Assembly (NCBI RefSeq): GCF_002001105.1
Contig: NZ_MUNP01000048.1
Location: 1 to 64,000 of the forward strand
Length of the DNA stretch: 64,000 nt
Direction of reading: 5' to 3'
DNA from: Rhodanobacter sp. C06
GTDB lineage: Bacteria; Pseudomonadota; Gammaproteobacteria; Xanthomonadales; Rhodanobacteraceae
Shown: piece by piece, positions 21,163 to 31,065 of the stretch
Position numbering within the stretch: position 1 is the stretch's first letter
How the letters are laid out: every line of letters begins with the position of its first letter
The notes under the pieces: model-generated
Databases searched by the model: none
Told to the model about the DNA's origin: nothing
The model's input: only the letters and a program-made list of their open reading frames with translations
Program-made: the position numbers and the translations under genes

Positions 21163-21297
21163 GATGCAACCTACCTCCGCGCCATCGGCGCATCAGTGAC
21201 CGTGGGGTGACGGTCCGGCAATTCGTTTCGGCAGGCCATGAAGGCCACGGACCTTGCGGCCGCGCTCGCGTCTGCTGACAGTCACGGGCGCCCGACT

Positions 21298-21320
21298 CTT
21301 CACGACACGGGTTCGTGAAG
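21298..21320. promoter_or_regulatory. Perfect hairpin in nuoA leader region
   Basis: CTTCACGA and TCGTGAAG form a perfect 8-bp inverted repeat around a 7-nt loop, 136 nt before the nuoA start and about 100 nt beyond the pilZ stop. There is no T-run on either strand, so it is more likely a regulatory site or leader structure than an intrinsic terminator. Confidence 0.4.
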
Positions 21321-21418
21321 CGGGGCATTGTATCAGTGCATGCAGGGGCCACAACAGCTTGACGAGCGTCAACGGACCATGAAAACGCCCGTATTGCGCA
21401 AGGCTGCGCAGGGATTGC

Positions 21419-21772
21419 TCACATCGTGTGGGTGGGCCGCTCGGAATTGAGCACGCCGGCGAGCATGTTCTCGATGCGCTGGCGCGCCACCTCGGCATCC
21501 GGCGAGTCGTTGAAGTGGATGCCGATGCCTGCCGTGCGGTTGCCCTGCGCGCCGGGCGGGCAGATCCACGCCACCTTGCCCACCACCGACAGGCGCTCGC
21601 TCTCGTCGGCCAGGCTCACCAGCAGCACCACCTCGTCGCCCAGCGCATAAGGTTGGGCGGTGGGCGCGAACAGGCCGCCGTTGCGCAGGAACGGCATGTA
21701 GGCGTTGTACAACGTGGCGGCATCCTTGATCTTCAGCGAGATGATGCCCTGGCGGGCGGCGACGGGATTCAT
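21419..21772 (-). CDS. pilZ: Type IV pilus protein PilZ
   Basis: 117 aa, the length of the type IV pilus PilZ subfamily. The PilZ fold is recognisable (GIISLKIKDAATLYNAYMPFLRNGG, LGDEVVLLVSL, GKVAWICPPG, GIGIHFND). The classic c-di-GMP-binding RxxxR and D/NxSxxG motifs are not evident, as expected for this subfamily, which acts through PilB and FimX contacts rather than direct nucleotide binding. It follows holB-tmk in many gammaproteobacteria; here a PIG-L gene stands between holB and pilZ. Start at ATG 21772 matches the family. Confidence 0.9.
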   Translation of the reverse strand: MNPVAARQGIISLKIKDAATLYNAYMPFLRNGGLFAPTAQPYALGDEVVLLVSLADESERLSVVGKVAWICPPGAQGNRTAGIGIHFNDSPDAEVARQRIENMLAGVLNSERPTHTM

Positions 21773-21847
21773 GTGGGCTCCTGGACCGCGCTCGGCTGCC
21801 GATGCGGCAGTCTCCATGCTAACCACGATGATGTGCCGCGCAAAGCC

Positions 21848-22783
21848 TCACACTTCGCGCCAGCCCCAATGGTCGAAGATCCACGGCGAGGGCAAGGCGA
21901 GCGACAGCCGCACGAAGCAGGCGTCCTCCGTCCGCGCCGCCGGCCATTCCAGCCGCCACCCGCCCTGCCCGTCGCGCCGCAGCGGTGCGGCATGCCAGGG
22001 CCACTGCTGTGCCAGGCCGGATGTGCTGGCCGCAGTCAGCCGCAGGCGCGGCCACAGCAAGGGCGATGGCCGCCACGGCAGTACACGGGTCGACCCTGAC
22101 GCCACGGGCGGTGCATGACGCTCGGGGCGTTCGGCCAGCCGGCGCAGGCGGCCGCCGCTCAAGGCCAATTGGCTGGCGTAGGCCGCCAACGCATGCTGCT
22201 TGGTGGCCTGCTGCGCCGGCGTGACCGGCGATTCGGGCATCGGCGTACCGTCGTCGTGACCGTGGACCAGGTAGCCGAGCAGGATCGGCGCACGCCCCAA
22301 CGTGGCCAGCGCCATGCGCAGCAGCACGTGGGCCGCGCCGTGATCGGGATGGCGGTCGCCCAGTGCCGGCACGGCGACCAGGTCGGGGGCGAAATCGGCC
22401 AGCGCCGCCGCCAGCTCGGCCGACGCCGACGGGTCCGGCTGCAGCAGGCGATCAAGCACGCCCATGTCCGGCCAGCCCAGCGACTGCAGCGCCGTGGCCG
22501 GCACATCCAGCCGGTGCAGCGCTTCCGCCAGTTCGGCACGGCGGCGCCGCCCCCAGCGCTCGCGCTCGCCGGCACCGATGGACCAGCGCCGTTCAAGCCA
22601 GCGCTGCGGCCAGGGGTTGTTGTCGCCGTTGGTGAGCAGCAGCACGCGCACCGTGCCGCCGACCGCGCGCACGCGCTGGATCAGCAGGCCGTTCGCGATC
22701 GTCTCGTCGTCCGGATGCGGCGCCACCACCAGCAGGCGGGTCTGCGCCGTGATGCGAGGTTCCACCGCTGCGTTCAGCGCCAT
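21848..22783 (-). CDS. PIG-L family deacetylase
   Basis: 311 aa LmbE/PIG-L fold. The N-terminal strand LLVVAPHPDDE (PHPDDE 22-27) and the second metal motif HPDH (145-148) supply zinc ligands of N-acetylglucosaminyl-type deacetylases. The C-terminal 100 residues are Trp/Arg-rich and not conserved. Substrate unknown; members act on GlcNAc conjugates and antibiotic or cell-envelope sugars. Its start overlaps the holB stop by 10 nt, so it is translated with the DNA-replication genes although it has no evident link to them. Confidence 0.88.
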   Translation of the reverse strand: MALNAAVEPRITAQTRLLVVAPHPDDETIANGLLIQRVRAVGGTVRVLLLTNGDNNPWPQRWLERRWSIGAGERERWGRRRRAELAEALHRLDVPATALQSLGWPDMGVLDRLLQPDPSASAELAAALADFAPDLVAVPALGDRHPDHGAAHVLLRMALATLGRAPILLGYLVHGHDDGTPMPESPVTPAQQATKQHALAAYASQLALSGGRLRRLAERPERHAPPVASGSTRVLPWRPSPLLWPRLRLTAASTSGLAQQWPWHAAPLRRDGQGGWRLEWPAARTEDACFVRLSLALPSPWIFDHWGWREV

Positions 22784-23709
22784 TGCGCCAGCAGTTCCAG
22801 CAACAGCAGGTCGCCGCGCAAAGGACCGCGCAACGCATCACGCGCGCGGTTGGCGGCGTCATACCAGTGCACCAATGCCTCGCCGTCCATCGTGCTGGCA
22901 AGTGGCGCCGCGGCCTGCGTCGACTGCGCACGGCGCTCGTCGGCGGCCGCCTGCGCGGCGAACCACAGGCGCTGCGCAGCCTCGTCGTCCAGCCAGCGCT
23001 TGGCCATGTCCGTGACCTGCCCGCGACCCGCCGCCAGCGCGGCGAGATCGCGCCGCACCTCGGCGCGGCGTTCCAGCGCGCCCTGCTGCGCCCAAGCCAG
23101 CGCCAGGCCGGGATTGCCCAGCGCGGCCTCCAGCGCCGCCTGCGCCTGCGCCACGCCCTGCCCCTGCAACCACGCCCGTGCTTCCGCAGGCGGCGGCACG
23201 TTGAACTCGATGCGCTGGCAGCGGCTGCGTATCGTCTGTGGCAAGCGCCAGGGTGCATCGGCCAGCAGCACCAGCAGGGTCCGCGCGGAAGGCTCTTCCA
23301 GCGTCTTCAGCAGAGCATTCGCCGCCGCTGCATTCATCGCGTCGGCCGGATCGATCAGCGCCACCTGCCAACCGCCGAACTGGCTGCTCATCGCCAGCCG
23401 CGCGGACAGCTCGCGGATCTGCTCGATCACGATCTCGGTGCGCGGCGTGCCGTCCCTGCGCAGGCCGAAGCTGAGCGTGACCAGGTCGGGGTGCGTGCCG
23501 GCCTCGAGCAGCAGGCAGCTGCGGCATTGCCCGCAGGCCTCGCCGTCCTGCACACGCTCGCACAGCAGGCCGCGCACGAAGCGCTGCGCGAACGCGCGCT
23601 TGCCCAGGCCCGCCGGTCCGCACAGCAGCAGCGCATGCGGCAAGGCATCGCGCTCGCGGCGGGCCTGCAGCCGCGCCCAGTCCGTCGCGTGCCAGGGCAT
23701 CGCGCTCAT
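22774..23709 (-). CDS. holB: DNA polymerase III delta-prime subunit
   Basis: 311 aa clamp-loader subunit. AAA+ N-terminal domain with GPAGLGKRAF in the P-loop position, a zinc module (CERVQDGEACGQCRSC), sensor-type ALLKTLEEPSARTLLVLLAD and SRCQRIEF (SRC motif). Works with DnaX and HolA to load the beta clamp. The ATG overlaps tmk by 4 nt (ATGA). Fits the common tmk-holB-pilZ order. Confidence 0.93.
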   Translation of the reverse strand: MSAMPWHATDWARLQARRERDALPHALLLCGPAGLGKRAFAQRFVRGLLCERVQDGEACGQCRSCLLLEAGTHPDLVTLSFGLRRDGTPRTEIVIEQIRELSARLAMSSQFGGWQVALIDPADAMNAAAANALLKTLEEPSARTLLVLLADAPWRLPQTIRSRCQRIEFNVPPPAEARAWLQGQGVAQAQAALEAALGNPGLALAWAQQGALERRAEVRRDLAALAAGRGQVTDMAKRWLDDEAAQRLWFAAQAAADERRAQSTQAAAPLASTMDGEALVHWYDAANRARDALRGPLRGDLLLLELLAQWR

Positions 23710-24341
23710 GCGTCCGCTCCAAACAGGTGAGCCGTGGCGGCCACCGCGTCGCGCAGTACCGCCTCGGCCGGCTGGCTGGCGTCGATCACCCGGAAGCGCC
23801 GCGGCTCGGCCACGGCGCGCGCGCGATACGCGGCGCGCACACGCTCGAAGAAGCCGTCGGCCTCCACCTCGATGCGATCCGCCGCGCCACGGCCCGCGGC
23901 ACGCGCCCGCCCGGTGCTCACCGGCAGGTCGAGCAGCAGGGTGAGGTCCGGCACGAGGCCGGCGCAGGCCCATTGCTCGATCGCAGCGATGCGTTCGGCC
24001 GGTTGGCCGCGGCCGCCGCCCTGGTAGGCATAGCTGGCGTCCACGTAGCGGTCGCACAGCACCCAGCGTCCGGCCGCCAGGGCCGGTTCGATGGTTTCGC
24101 GCACCAGTTGCGCGCGCGAGGCGAACATCAGCAGCAATTCGCTCTCGGCGCACAGTTCACGCCTCGCCGGATCCAGCACGATCGCGCGCACCGCCTCGCC
24201 CAGCGCGGTACCGCCTGGTTCGCGGGTCAGCAGCAGGTCGACACCGCGGCTTTCCAGGTGCGCGCGCAGACCCGCCAGCAAGGTGCTCTTGCCCGCGCCC
24301 TCGCCGCCTTCCAGCGTGATGAAACGACCGAGCCCACTCAC
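23706..24341 (-). CDS. tmk: Thymidylate kinase
   Basis: 211 aa. Phosphorylates dTMP to dTDP. P-loop LEGGEGAGKST, TREPGGT, the DRY motif in LCDRYVDASYAYQGGGR, and a LID-type region are all present. GTG at 24341 gives a 4-nt overlap with the mltG stop, the same junction style as the neighbours; an in-frame GTG 9 nt upstream is an alternative. Part of the pabB-pabC-mltG-tmk-holB run. Confidence 0.95.
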   Translation of the reverse strand: MSGLGRFITLEGGEGAGKSTLLAGLRAHLESRGVDLLLTREPGGTALGEAVRAIVLDPARRELCAESELLLMFASRAQLVRETIEPALAAGRWVLCDRYVDASYAYQGGGRGQPAERIAAIEQWACAGLVPDLTLLLDLPVSTGRARAAGRGAADRIEVEADGFFERVRAAYRARAVAEPRRFRVIDASQPAEAVLRDAVAATAHLFGADA

Positions 24342-25360
24342 TGGCTGCACCGCTTGAGCTGGTAGCAGGCCACGTTGCGGTTCTGCTCGGCGAGCGTGTC
24401 GGCGAACGCGTGGCTGCCATCGCCGCGCGCCACGAAATACAGCGCGGTGCCGGGCGCGGGGTGCAGCGCCGCCATGATCGCCGGCTTGCCCGGCAGCGCG
24501 ATCGGCGTGGGCGGCAGGCCGGGCCGGGTATAGGTGTTGTACGGCGTGTCGGTGGTGAGGTCGGCCTTGTGGATCTTGCCTTGGTAGCTGTCGCCCATGC
24601 CGTAGATCACGCTGGGGTCGGTCTGCAGCAGCATGTGGTCTTCAAGCCGGCGCACGAATACGCCGGCGATCTTCGCGCGCTCGTCGGCGCGGCCGGTTTC
24701 CTTCTCCACGATCGAGGCGAGGATCAGCGCGTCGTAGGGTGTGGCCAGCGGCAGATCCTTGTCGCGGCCCGGCCACAACGCGTCCAGCGTCTTCGCCATC
24801 GCCGCGTGCGCGCGCTTCAGGATGTCGAGGTCGCTGTCGCCCTTCACATAGGCGTAGGTCTCGGGCAGGAAGCGGCCTTCCGGCTGTTCGCCCGGCGCGC
24901 CGATCTTCTGCATGATCGCGGCATCGTCCAGGCCGGCGGTCGCGTGCTGCAGTTTCTCCGCCTTGCCAAGCGCCGCGAGCACTTCGTGGAAGGTCCATCC
25001 GTCGACGATGGTGAAGTTGCGCTGCAGCACCCTGCCCGCCGCCATGTTGGCCAGCAGCTGGCGCGGCGTGAGGCCGACCGGCGTGGCGTATTCGCCCGCG
25101 TGCAGCTTGCCGGCCACCCGCATCTGCACGGCCACCAGGCGCCAGTACAGCGGCGAGGCGGTGCTCAGCTGCTGGTCGCGCAGCTGGCGCACGATTTCCT
25201 TGAAGCTGCTGCCGCGGCCGATGTCGATGCTTTCGCCCTGCGCGGCGACATGCAGCGGCGCGTCGCCGAAACGGCTGAAGTCGCGCCAGCCCCAAGCTAC
25301 GGCGCCAATCAGCGCCAACAGCAGCACCAGGATCGCGTTGCGCCAGGTCTTGCGGGTCAT
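24338..25360 (-). CDS. mltG: Endolytic murein transglycosylase MltG
   Basis: 340 aa, one N-terminal membrane helix (ILVLLLALIGAVAWGW) and a periplasmic YceG domain preceded by a LysM-like segment. Catalytic Glu lies in ASIVEKETG; family landmarks include FLPETYAY, DPSVIYG, YNTYTRPGLPPTPI and ALHPA. It cleaves nascent glycan strands and is thought to release or terminate them. Its ATG overlaps the pabC stop by 4 nt. Confidence 0.95.
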   Translation of the reverse strand: MTRKTWRNAILVLLLALIGAVAWGWRDFSRFGDAPLHVAAQGESIDIGRGSSFKEIVRQLRDQQLSTASPLYWRLVAVQMRVAGKLHAGEYATPVGLTPRQLLANMAAGRVLQRNFTIVDGWTFHEVLAALGKAEKLQHATAGLDDAAIMQKIGAPGEQPEGRFLPETYAYVKGDSDLDILKRAHAAMAKTLDALWPGRDKDLPLATPYDALILASIVEKETGRADERAKIAGVFVRRLEDHMLLQTDPSVIYGMGDSYQGKIHKADLTTDTPYNTYTRPGLPPTPIALPGKPAIMAALHPAPGTALYFVARGDGSHAFADTLAEQNRNVACYQLKRCSQ

Positions 25361-26172
25361 GCCTGCTCCATCGGGTATCCAAGCTCGTGCCAATGCGACT
25401 GCATCGCACGGGCCACCGGACCGGGGGCGAACACCTTATCCGCCACGGCCTGAACCGGCAGGATGCCGCGAACGCTGGAGCTTAGGAAGAGCTCGGACGC
25501 GAGCAGGCATTCGGCCAGCGGCAGCTCGCGCACCTCGACCCGCGGCAGCGCCTCCAGCAATTCGGCGCGCAACACGCCGGCCACGCCGCAGCGCTCCAGC
25601 GCAGGCGTCACCGGTACGCCGTCGACCACTGCGAACAGGTTCGCCGCGGTGGCCGAGATCGCGTGGCCGTGCTGGTCGCACAACAGGCCTTCGGCCATCG
25701 CCGGATCGTTCCACTCGGCGCGTGCCAGCACCTGCTCCAGCCGGTTGAGATGCTTGATGCCCGCCAACCGCGGCTGTTCGGCGAGGCGCGTTTCGCACAG
25801 ATGCAGGCGCACGCCGTCACGGTATGACACCGCGTCCAGCACTGGCAGCGAAAATGCCGCCACGATGCGGGTGGGCCGTGGTGCGGCGGGCATCGCATAG
25901 CCGCGCGTACCCGTGCCGCGGGTGAGGGTGATGCGCAGCACTGCGTCCGCCAGGCCCCGCGTCGCCGTCGCCGCTTCCTGCCACAGCAGCCCGGGATCGG
26001 GCGCGGGCAGGCGAAGGCGTTCGCAACCCCATGCCAGTCGCCGCATGTGGCGCGACCACAGCGGCGCAACGGCACCCGTGAAGCGGATCGTCTCGAAAAG
26101 GCCGTCGCCGTACAGCAGGCCGCGATCCTGCGCGGACACCTGGTCCTGCGGTTGGCCGTCGACCAGGATCAT
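25357..26172 (-). CDS. pabC: Aminodeoxychorismate lyase
   Basis: 271 aa, fold-type IV PLP enzyme that converts 4-amino-4-deoxychorismate to p-aminobenzoate and pyruvate for folate synthesis. RGLLYGDGLFETIR, the PLP-lysine segment AGIKHLNRLEQVLAR, and SSSVRGILPV are characteristic. The ATG overlaps the pabB stop by 4 nt, so both pABA genes are coupled. Confidence 0.92.
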   Translation of the reverse strand: MILVDGQPQDQVSAQDRGLLYGDGLFETIRFTGAVAPLWSRHMRRLAWGCERLRLPAPDPGLLWQEAATATRGLADAVLRITLTRGTGTRGYAMPAAPRPTRIVAAFSLPVLDAVSYRDGVRLHLCETRLAEQPRLAGIKHLNRLEQVLARAEWNDPAMAEGLLCDQHGHAISATAANLFAVVDGVPVTPALERCGVAGVLRAELLEALPRVEVRELPLAECLLASELFLSSSVRGILPVQAVADKVFAPGPVARAMQSHWHELGYPMEQA

Positions 26173-27521
26173 GCGTCCGCCGCTCCCAGCGCGCGCAGCA
26201 GGCCGCGCGCCTTCGCCCGTGTTTCGTCCAGTTCCTTCTCGGCCACCGAATCGGCCACGATGCCGGCGCCCGCGCGCAGGCTCACCGTGTCGCCGGCGAG
26301 GGTCAAGGTACGGATCAGGATGTTGAGGTCGAGGTCGCCGTTCAGGTCGAGATAGCCCAGCGCGCCGGTGTAGGCGCCGCGCGGCGCGTCCTCCAGCGCG
26401 GCGATGATCTCCATGCAGCGCACCTTGGGACAACCGGTGATGGTGCCGCCGGGAAATACCGCGGCGATCGCCTGCCCCGGCGTCACGCCCGCGCGCAGGC
26501 GCCCGCGTACGTTGGAGACGATGTGGTGCACGTGGGCGTAGCTCTCCACCGTCATCAGCTCGTCCACGTCGACCGTGCCGGGCACGCAGACACGACCGAG
26601 GTCGTTGCGTTCGAGGTCGATCAGCATCACGTGCTCGGCGCGCTCCTTGGGATGCGCGGCGAGCTCGCGGATGCGCGCCACGTCGTCGTCGCCGGCCGTA
26701 CGTGGGCGGGTACCGGCGATCGGGCGGGTCTGCGCCACGCCATCGCGCACTTCCACCAGCCGTTCCGGCGACGAGCTGGCAATCGCCCAGCCGGGCTGCT
26801 GCAACAGGCCCGCGAACGGCGCGGGATTCGCGCGTCGCAGGGCGGCATGCAGTGCCCCCGGCGTCGGCGGTTCGACGTACTGCGCGCGCCACGCGCGCGA
26901 CAGGTTCACCTGGAAGATGTCGCCTGCGTGGAGATGCTCGTGAATGCGCGCCACGCCGTCGAGGAAGTGTTGCGGCTCGTCCTCGACCAGCCGCCATGGC
27001 GCAGGCAACGGCTCCGGCGCAGGCAGCACGGCGAGGTCGGCCTCCAGCGCATCGAGCAGGTGCTCGCTGCCCACTTCGGCGACCAGCACGGTGCAGCCGC
27101 GCGTATGGTCGATGATCGCGGCCGCGGGGCAGCGCAGGGCCAGCGCCATCGGCAGCACGGCGTCGGCTCGCAGCTGGAGTTTCGGTTCGATCTCGCCCGC
27201 CAGTTCGTAGCCCAGCAGCAACGCCCAGCCGCCGTGGAACGGCAGGCCATCGTCCTCGCGCGGCCGGCGCCCAGCCTGCCAGGCGGCGTCCAGCGTATCG
27301 AGGAAACGCGTGCCGACGACGCTGCCGTTGGCATTGCGCACACGGCCGTCCGCGGCCAGCGTCAGGCTGTCCCGCGGAAACGCGAACAAGATGTCGTAGC
27401 GCGCCTGGGCGGTGCCGTGCAGCACGCTTTCCAGCAGGCATGGATAGCGCTGCGGAAATGCAGCGGCCGGCGCGAGCAGATCGCGCCGGCCGTCGAGGTA
27501 CCGTCGATGGCAGGTCGTCAC
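26169..27521 (-). CDS. pabB: Aminodeoxychorismate synthase component I
   Basis: 450 aa, chorismate-binding enzyme. Landmarks: [54 protein letters not shown] and the C-terminal [14 protein letters not shown]. With a glutamine amidotransferase (PabA/TrpG, not in the window) it makes aminodeoxychorismate. Start is GTG (27521), overlapping the fabF stop by 4 nt (GTGA). Confidence 0.94.
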   Translation of the reverse strand: MTTCHRRYLDGRRDLLAPAAAFPQRYPCLLESVLHGTAQARYDILFAFPRDSLTLAADGRVRNANGSVVGTRFLDTLDAAWQAGRRPREDDGLPFHGGWALLLGYELAGEIEPKLQLRADAVLPMALALRCPAAAIIDHTRGCTVLVAEVGSEHLLDALEADLAVLPAPEPLPAPWRLVEDEPQHFLDGVARIHEHLHAGDIFQVNLSRAWRAQYVEPPTPGALHAALRRANPAPFAGLLQQPGWAIASSSPERLVEVRDGVAQTRPIAGTRPRTAGDDDVARIRELAAHPKERAEHVMLIDLERNDLGRVCVPGTVDVDELMTVESYAHVHHIVSNVRGRLRAGVTPGQAIAAVFPGGTITGCPKVRCMEIIAALEDAPRGAYTGALGYLDLNGDLDLNILIRTLTLAGDTVSLRAGAGIVADSVAEKELDETRAKARGLLRALGAADA

Positions 27522-28756
27522 ACGCGACGGAAGGCCAGCGTGCCGTTGGTGCCGCCGAAGCCGAAGGAGTTGGAGATCACCACGTCGACCTTCGCCTCGC
27601 GCGCCGCGTTCGGCACGAAGTCGAGGTCGCAGCCGTCGCCCGGTTCATCCAGGTTGATCGTGGGCGGCAGCACGCCGTCGCGCATCGCGAGGATGCTGAA
27701 GATCGCCTCCACGCCGCCGGCCGCGCCGAGCAGATGGCCGGTGATCGACTTGGTGGAGCTCATCGCCAGCTTGTAGGCGTGGTCGCCGAACACGCGCTTG
27801 GCGGCCAGCACTTCGCCGAGGTCGCCCAGCGGCGTCGAGGTGCCATGCGCGTTGACATACTGGACCTCGGACGGATTGATGCCGCCGTCCTTCAGCGCGC
27901 TCTCCATGCAGCGCGCCGCACCTTCGCCACCCTCGCTGGGCGCCGTGATGTGGTAGGCGTCGCCGCTCATGCCGTAGCCGGCCAGTTCGGCATAGATGCG
28001 CGCGCCACGCGCCTTCGCATGCTCGTATTCCTCCAGCACCAGCACGCCGGCGCCATCGGACAGCACGAAGCCGTCGCGGTCCTTGTCCCACGGGCGGCTG
28101 GCCCTGGTCGGCTCGTCGTTGCGGGTGGACATCGCCTTGGCCGAACAGAAGCCCGCCATCGCGGTGCCGGTGGTGGCGAATTCCGAACCGCCGGCGACCA
28201 TCACGTCGGCATCGCCGTACTGGATCATGCGTGCGGCCAGGCCGAGATTGTGCGTGGCCGTGGCGCAGGCGGTGACGCAGGCGATGTTCGGGCCCTTCAG
28301 GCCGAACATGATCGACAGGTAGCCCGACACCATGTTGATGATCGAGCTGGGCACGAAGAACGGCGACACGCGACGCGGGCCCTTTTCATGCAGTTCGATC
28401 GAGGTGTCCTCGATGGTGTTGAGACCGCCGATGCCGGCGCCCACCGCCACGCCGATGCGCGGCGCGTTCGCCTCGGTGATTTCCAGCCCGGAATCGCGCA
28501 GCGCCTGGGTGCCCGCAGCGATGCCGTACTGGATGAAGTGATCCATCTTCTTGACGTCTTTCGGCGATACCCAGTCGGCGGGGTTGAAACCCTTCACCTG
28601 GCCGGCAATGCGCGTGGCGTAGTTGCTGGCGTCGAAGTGGGTGACTTCGCCGATGCCGCTGACGCCCTTGAGGATATTGTCCCAGGCGGTGACCAGGTCG
28701 TTGCCGACCGGCGAGATGATGCCCATGCCGGTCACTACCACGCGTCGCTTGCTCAT
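27518..28756 (-). CDS. fabF: 3-oxoacyl-ACP synthase II
   Basis: 412 aa condensing enzyme for acyl-chain elongation. Active-site Cys in [12 protein letters not shown], His in [11 protein letters not shown], and Lys/His in [16 protein letters not shown] are all present; the terminal [14 protein letters not shown] is diagnostic. Start [20 protein letters not shown] is the family N-terminus. It follows acpP with a 192-nt gap carrying a hairpin terminator or attenuator. Confidence 0.97.
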   Translation of the reverse strand: MSKRRVVVTGMGIISPVGNDLVTAWDNILKGVSGIGEVTHFDASNYATRIAGQVKGFNPADWVSPKDVKKMDHFIQYGIAAGTQALRDSGLEITEANAPRIGVAVGAGIGGLNTIEDTSIELHEKGPRRVSPFFVPSSIINMVSGYLSIMFGLKGPNIACVTACATATHNLGLAARMIQYGDADVMVAGGSEFATTGTAMAGFCSAKAMSTRNDEPTRASRPWDKDRDGFVLSDGAGVLVLEEYEHAKARGARIYAELAGYGMSGDAYHITAPSEGGEGAARCMESALKDGGINPSEVQYVNAHGTSTPLGDLGEVLAAKRVFGDHAYKLAMSSTKSITGHLLGAAGGVEAIFSILAMRDGVLPPTINLDEPGDGCDLDFVPNAAREAKVDVVISNSFGFGGTNGTLAFRRV

Positions 28757-28869
28757 GCTCTTGTTCCTTCGTGTTCCGGGGAGCGCCGATGCATGGCGCT
28801 GCTCGTCATTCGGGGATGCCCGCCATCGCCGCACACCATACGGGATCGGACGTTGCAGATTGCAGAAAC

Positions 28870-28893
28870 GAAAACTGCGCCTTGTCGGCGCAG
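28870..28893 (-). terminator. Intrinsic terminator/attenuator after acpP
   Basis: On the minus strand CTGCGCC-GACAA-GGCGCAG is followed by TTTTCGTTT. Lying between acpP and fabF, it would allow high acpP mRNA with partial read-through into fabF. Confidence 0.7.
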
Positions 28894-28948
28894 CTTCCGA
28901 TACCGCTACGGGGGCAGCAGCGCAGCGCGCCGTCCTGCCACCGCGCGA

Positions 28949-29188
28949 TCACTCCTTGGTGTGGGCCTTGATGTAATCAACGGCCTGCTGCACGGTGGTG
29001 ATCTTCTCGGCGTCCTCGTCCGGGATCTCGGTCTCGAACTCTTCCTCGAGGGCCATCACCAGCTCGACGGTGTCGAGCGAGTCGGCGCCCAGGTCGTCCA
29101 CGAACGAGGCATTCGCCGTGACTTCATCCTCTTTCACGCCCAGCTGCTCGACGACGATCTTCTTGACGCGCTCTTCGATGGTGCTCAT
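28949..29188 (-). CDS. acpP: Acyl carrier protein
   Basis: 79 aa, acidic, starting [18 protein letters not shown]. The phosphopantetheine-attachment serine is Ser37 in [10 protein letters not shown]. Carries acyl chains for all Fab enzymes around it. A strong GGGAGG lies 10 nt before the ATG. A 240-nt leader separates it from fabG, with a TACAAT-type -10 candidate and a GC-rich hairpin, so it probably has its own promoter. Confidence 0.98.
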   Translation of the reverse strand: MSTIEERVKKIVVEQLGVKEDEVTANASFVDDLGADSLDTVELVMALEEEFETEIPDEDAEKITTVQQAVDYIKAHTKE

Positions 29189-29250
29189 GTTGCCAAACCT
29201 CCCACGGGGAATTGTGTTGTACGCCGGCCCGCGGCCGGCAAGACCGGCGG

Positions 29251-29256
29251 ATTGTA
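29251..29256 (-). promoter_or_regulatory. acpP: Possible acpP -10 element
   Basis: TACAAT on the minus strand, 63 nt before the acpP ATG; the -35 position has only TGGCAG. A GCCGGCC-GCG-GGCCGGC hairpin lies in the predicted leader. Weak evidence. Confidence 0.3.
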
Positions 29257-29430
29257 GTGGCCAAGCCGTCAGGCTGCCAGCACATCCGCCGCAGGTGTTG
29301 CGATACCGGCCCTGCGGCCGACGCGAAAACGCAATTGTCGCCGAAAAAGCGAGCCTGCGCGACAGTCTTGGCATGCGTTGCCGTATGGAGTGGCGGCGTT
29401 TGAAACTGTCGCACAGGCGGCTGCGCCGCC

Positions 29431-30174
29431 TCAGGCCATGTACATGCCGCCGTTGACGTGCAGCGTCTCGCCGGTGATGTAGCTCGCCGCCGGCGAGGCG
29501 AGGAAGCCCACCGCCTTGGCGATGTCGCCGGCCTCGCCGAGGCGACCCAGCGCGATCTGGCCCAACAGCGCCTCCTTTGCCGACTCCGGCAAGGCGCGCG
29601 TCATGTCGGTATCGATGAAACCCGGCGCCACCACGTTCACGGTAATGCCGCGCGAACCGATCTCGCGCGCCAGCGACTTGGAGAACGCGATGATGCCGGC
29701 CTTGGCCGCCGCGTAGTTGGACTGGCCGGGATTGCCGGTGAGGCCGATCACCGAGGCGATCGAGATGATGCGGCCCTTGCGCGCCTTCATCATGCCGCGC
29801 ATCACCGCCTTCGAAGTGCGGAACACCGAGCTGAGGTTGGTGTCGAGGATGGCCTGCCAATCCGCCTCGGGCATGCGCATCAGCAACTGGTCGCGGGTGA
29901 TGCCCGCGTTGTTGACCAGGATCGACACTGCACCGAACTCCTTGGTGATGCCGTCGATCAAAGCCTCCACCGCGACGGAGTCGGTGACATTGAGCATTCG
30001 GCCGTGGCCGCCATGCACGGCCAGCCGCTCGCCGATCGCGGCGGCGCCGCTCTCGGTGGTGGCGGTGCCGATCACGGTGGCACCCATCGCGACCAGTTCG
30101 TCCGCGATCGCCGCGCCGATGCCGCGGCTGGCGCCGGTCACCAGCGCGATCTCGCCCGTCAGTGTCTTGTCCAT
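29431..30174 (-). CDS. fabG: 3-oxoacyl-ACP reductase
   Basis: 247 aa short-chain dehydrogenase. Cofactor motif [24 protein letters not shown], catalytic Ser in [14 protein letters not shown] and Tyr/Lys in NYAAAKAG. Uses NADPH to reduce 3-oxoacyl-ACP. ATG at 30174 ([14 protein letters not shown]) is preferred to the GTG one codon earlier. In relatives fabG follows fabD directly; here a five-gene cassette separates them. Confidence 0.96.
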   Translation of the reverse strand: MDKTLTGEIALVTGASRGIGAAIADELVAMGATVIGTATTESGAAAIGERLAVHGGHGRMLNVTDSVAVEALIDGITKEFGAVSILVNNAGITRDQLLMRMPEADWQAILDTNLSSVFRTSKAVMRGMMKARKGRIISIASVIGLTGNPGQSNYAAAKAGIIAFSKSLAREIGSRGITVNVVAPGFIDTDMTRALPESAKEALLGQIALGRLGEAGDIAKAVGFLASPAASYITGETLHVNGGMYMA

Positions 30175-30240
30175 CACCGTGTTCCGTCAGGATTCGAAGC
30201 CGCGAACCTTACACGGAAACGGACTCGTGCCGCACGTGGC

Positions 30241-31053
30241 TCAGCGGCAGCAGTCGGCATCTCCGCCGGCGTACTCGTCGTGGCGTCGCCACCAGATGCC
30301 GTTCGCTTCATTGCGCCCCTTGGGCGCGCGATCGAGCCACTGGTACATGCCCCACAAGCCATCCAACCCGCGCGCAAAGCTGGAGTACGTGTGATAAACG
30401 ACGCCGTCTTCGCGCACGAATGCGCTCATGCCGGGCCGTTCGCGGATGTAGGTGGCGGGATCGATGCCGCACATCCGTGCGAACTGCGAAACCGGACGTT
30501 CGCCGCCGAATTGCGTGCTCGGGCCATCCTGTGCCTGCGGGTCCGGCGCAGCGGCCTCGCGTCGATAGTTGTACTCCGCTCCGCCTTCGCGCTGCTGTTC
30601 TTCGGTGATGCCAACCGCGAAGTCGAGATTGAAATCGCTGCCGAACGAGGACGCCCAGGGGAAAATCCAGCCCAGCCGCCGTTTGTACGCCTGCAACTTC
30701 GCCAGCGGCGCGCGCGACACCGCCGTGAAAGCCACATCGTGGTTCTCCAGGTGCGCAACAAAGCCGTTGAAGCCGTCGGCGATCGCCGAGCAGGACGGGC
30801 AGCCTGCGATGTAGTCGGGACCGAACATGAAGTGGTAGACCAGCAGTTGCGAGCGCCCGCGGAACAATTCCTCCAGCGTGGCGCTGCCTGCGTCGGTGTC
30901 GAAGCGATAGTCCTTGTCGACGCGCACCCACGGCAGCGCCTGCCGCTGGCGCGCCAGCTCGTCGCCGCGCCGGGTCAACGCCTTTTCCGCTTCCAGCAAT
31001 TCAAGCCGTGCGGCACGCCACTCCGCGCGGGTTCCAATGGTGTGACTGGTCAT
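30241..31053 (-). CDS. DUF899 thioredoxin-like protein
   Basis: 270 aa. The DUF899 family has a thioredoxin-like fold; here FMFGPDYIAGCPSCSAIADGF contains C85-P-S-C88 at the active-site position, and FPWASSFGSDFNLDF, YHTYSSFARGLDGL and the terminal DEYAGG are family landmarks. Probably a cytosolic disulfide/redox protein; substrate unknown. It ends in a Cys pair (DADCCR). Last gene of the ArsR-controlled cassette, 12 nt after the DHFR-like gene, and 66 nt before fabG. Confidence 0.88.
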   Translation of the reverse strand: MTSHTIGTRAEWRAARLELLEAEKALTRRGDELARQRQALPWVRVDKDYRFDTDAGSATLEELFRGRSQLLVYHFMFGPDYIAGCPSCSAIADGFNGFVAHLENHDVAFTAVSRAPLAKLQAYKRRLGWIFPWASSFGSDFNLDFAVGITEEQQREGGAEYNYRREAAAPDPQAQDGPSTQFGGERPVSQFARMCGIDPATYIRERPGMSAFVREDGVVYHTYSSFARGLDGLWGMYQWLDRAPKGRNEANGIWWRRHDEYAGGDADCCR

Positions 31054-31065
31054 GATCGGTTCTCC

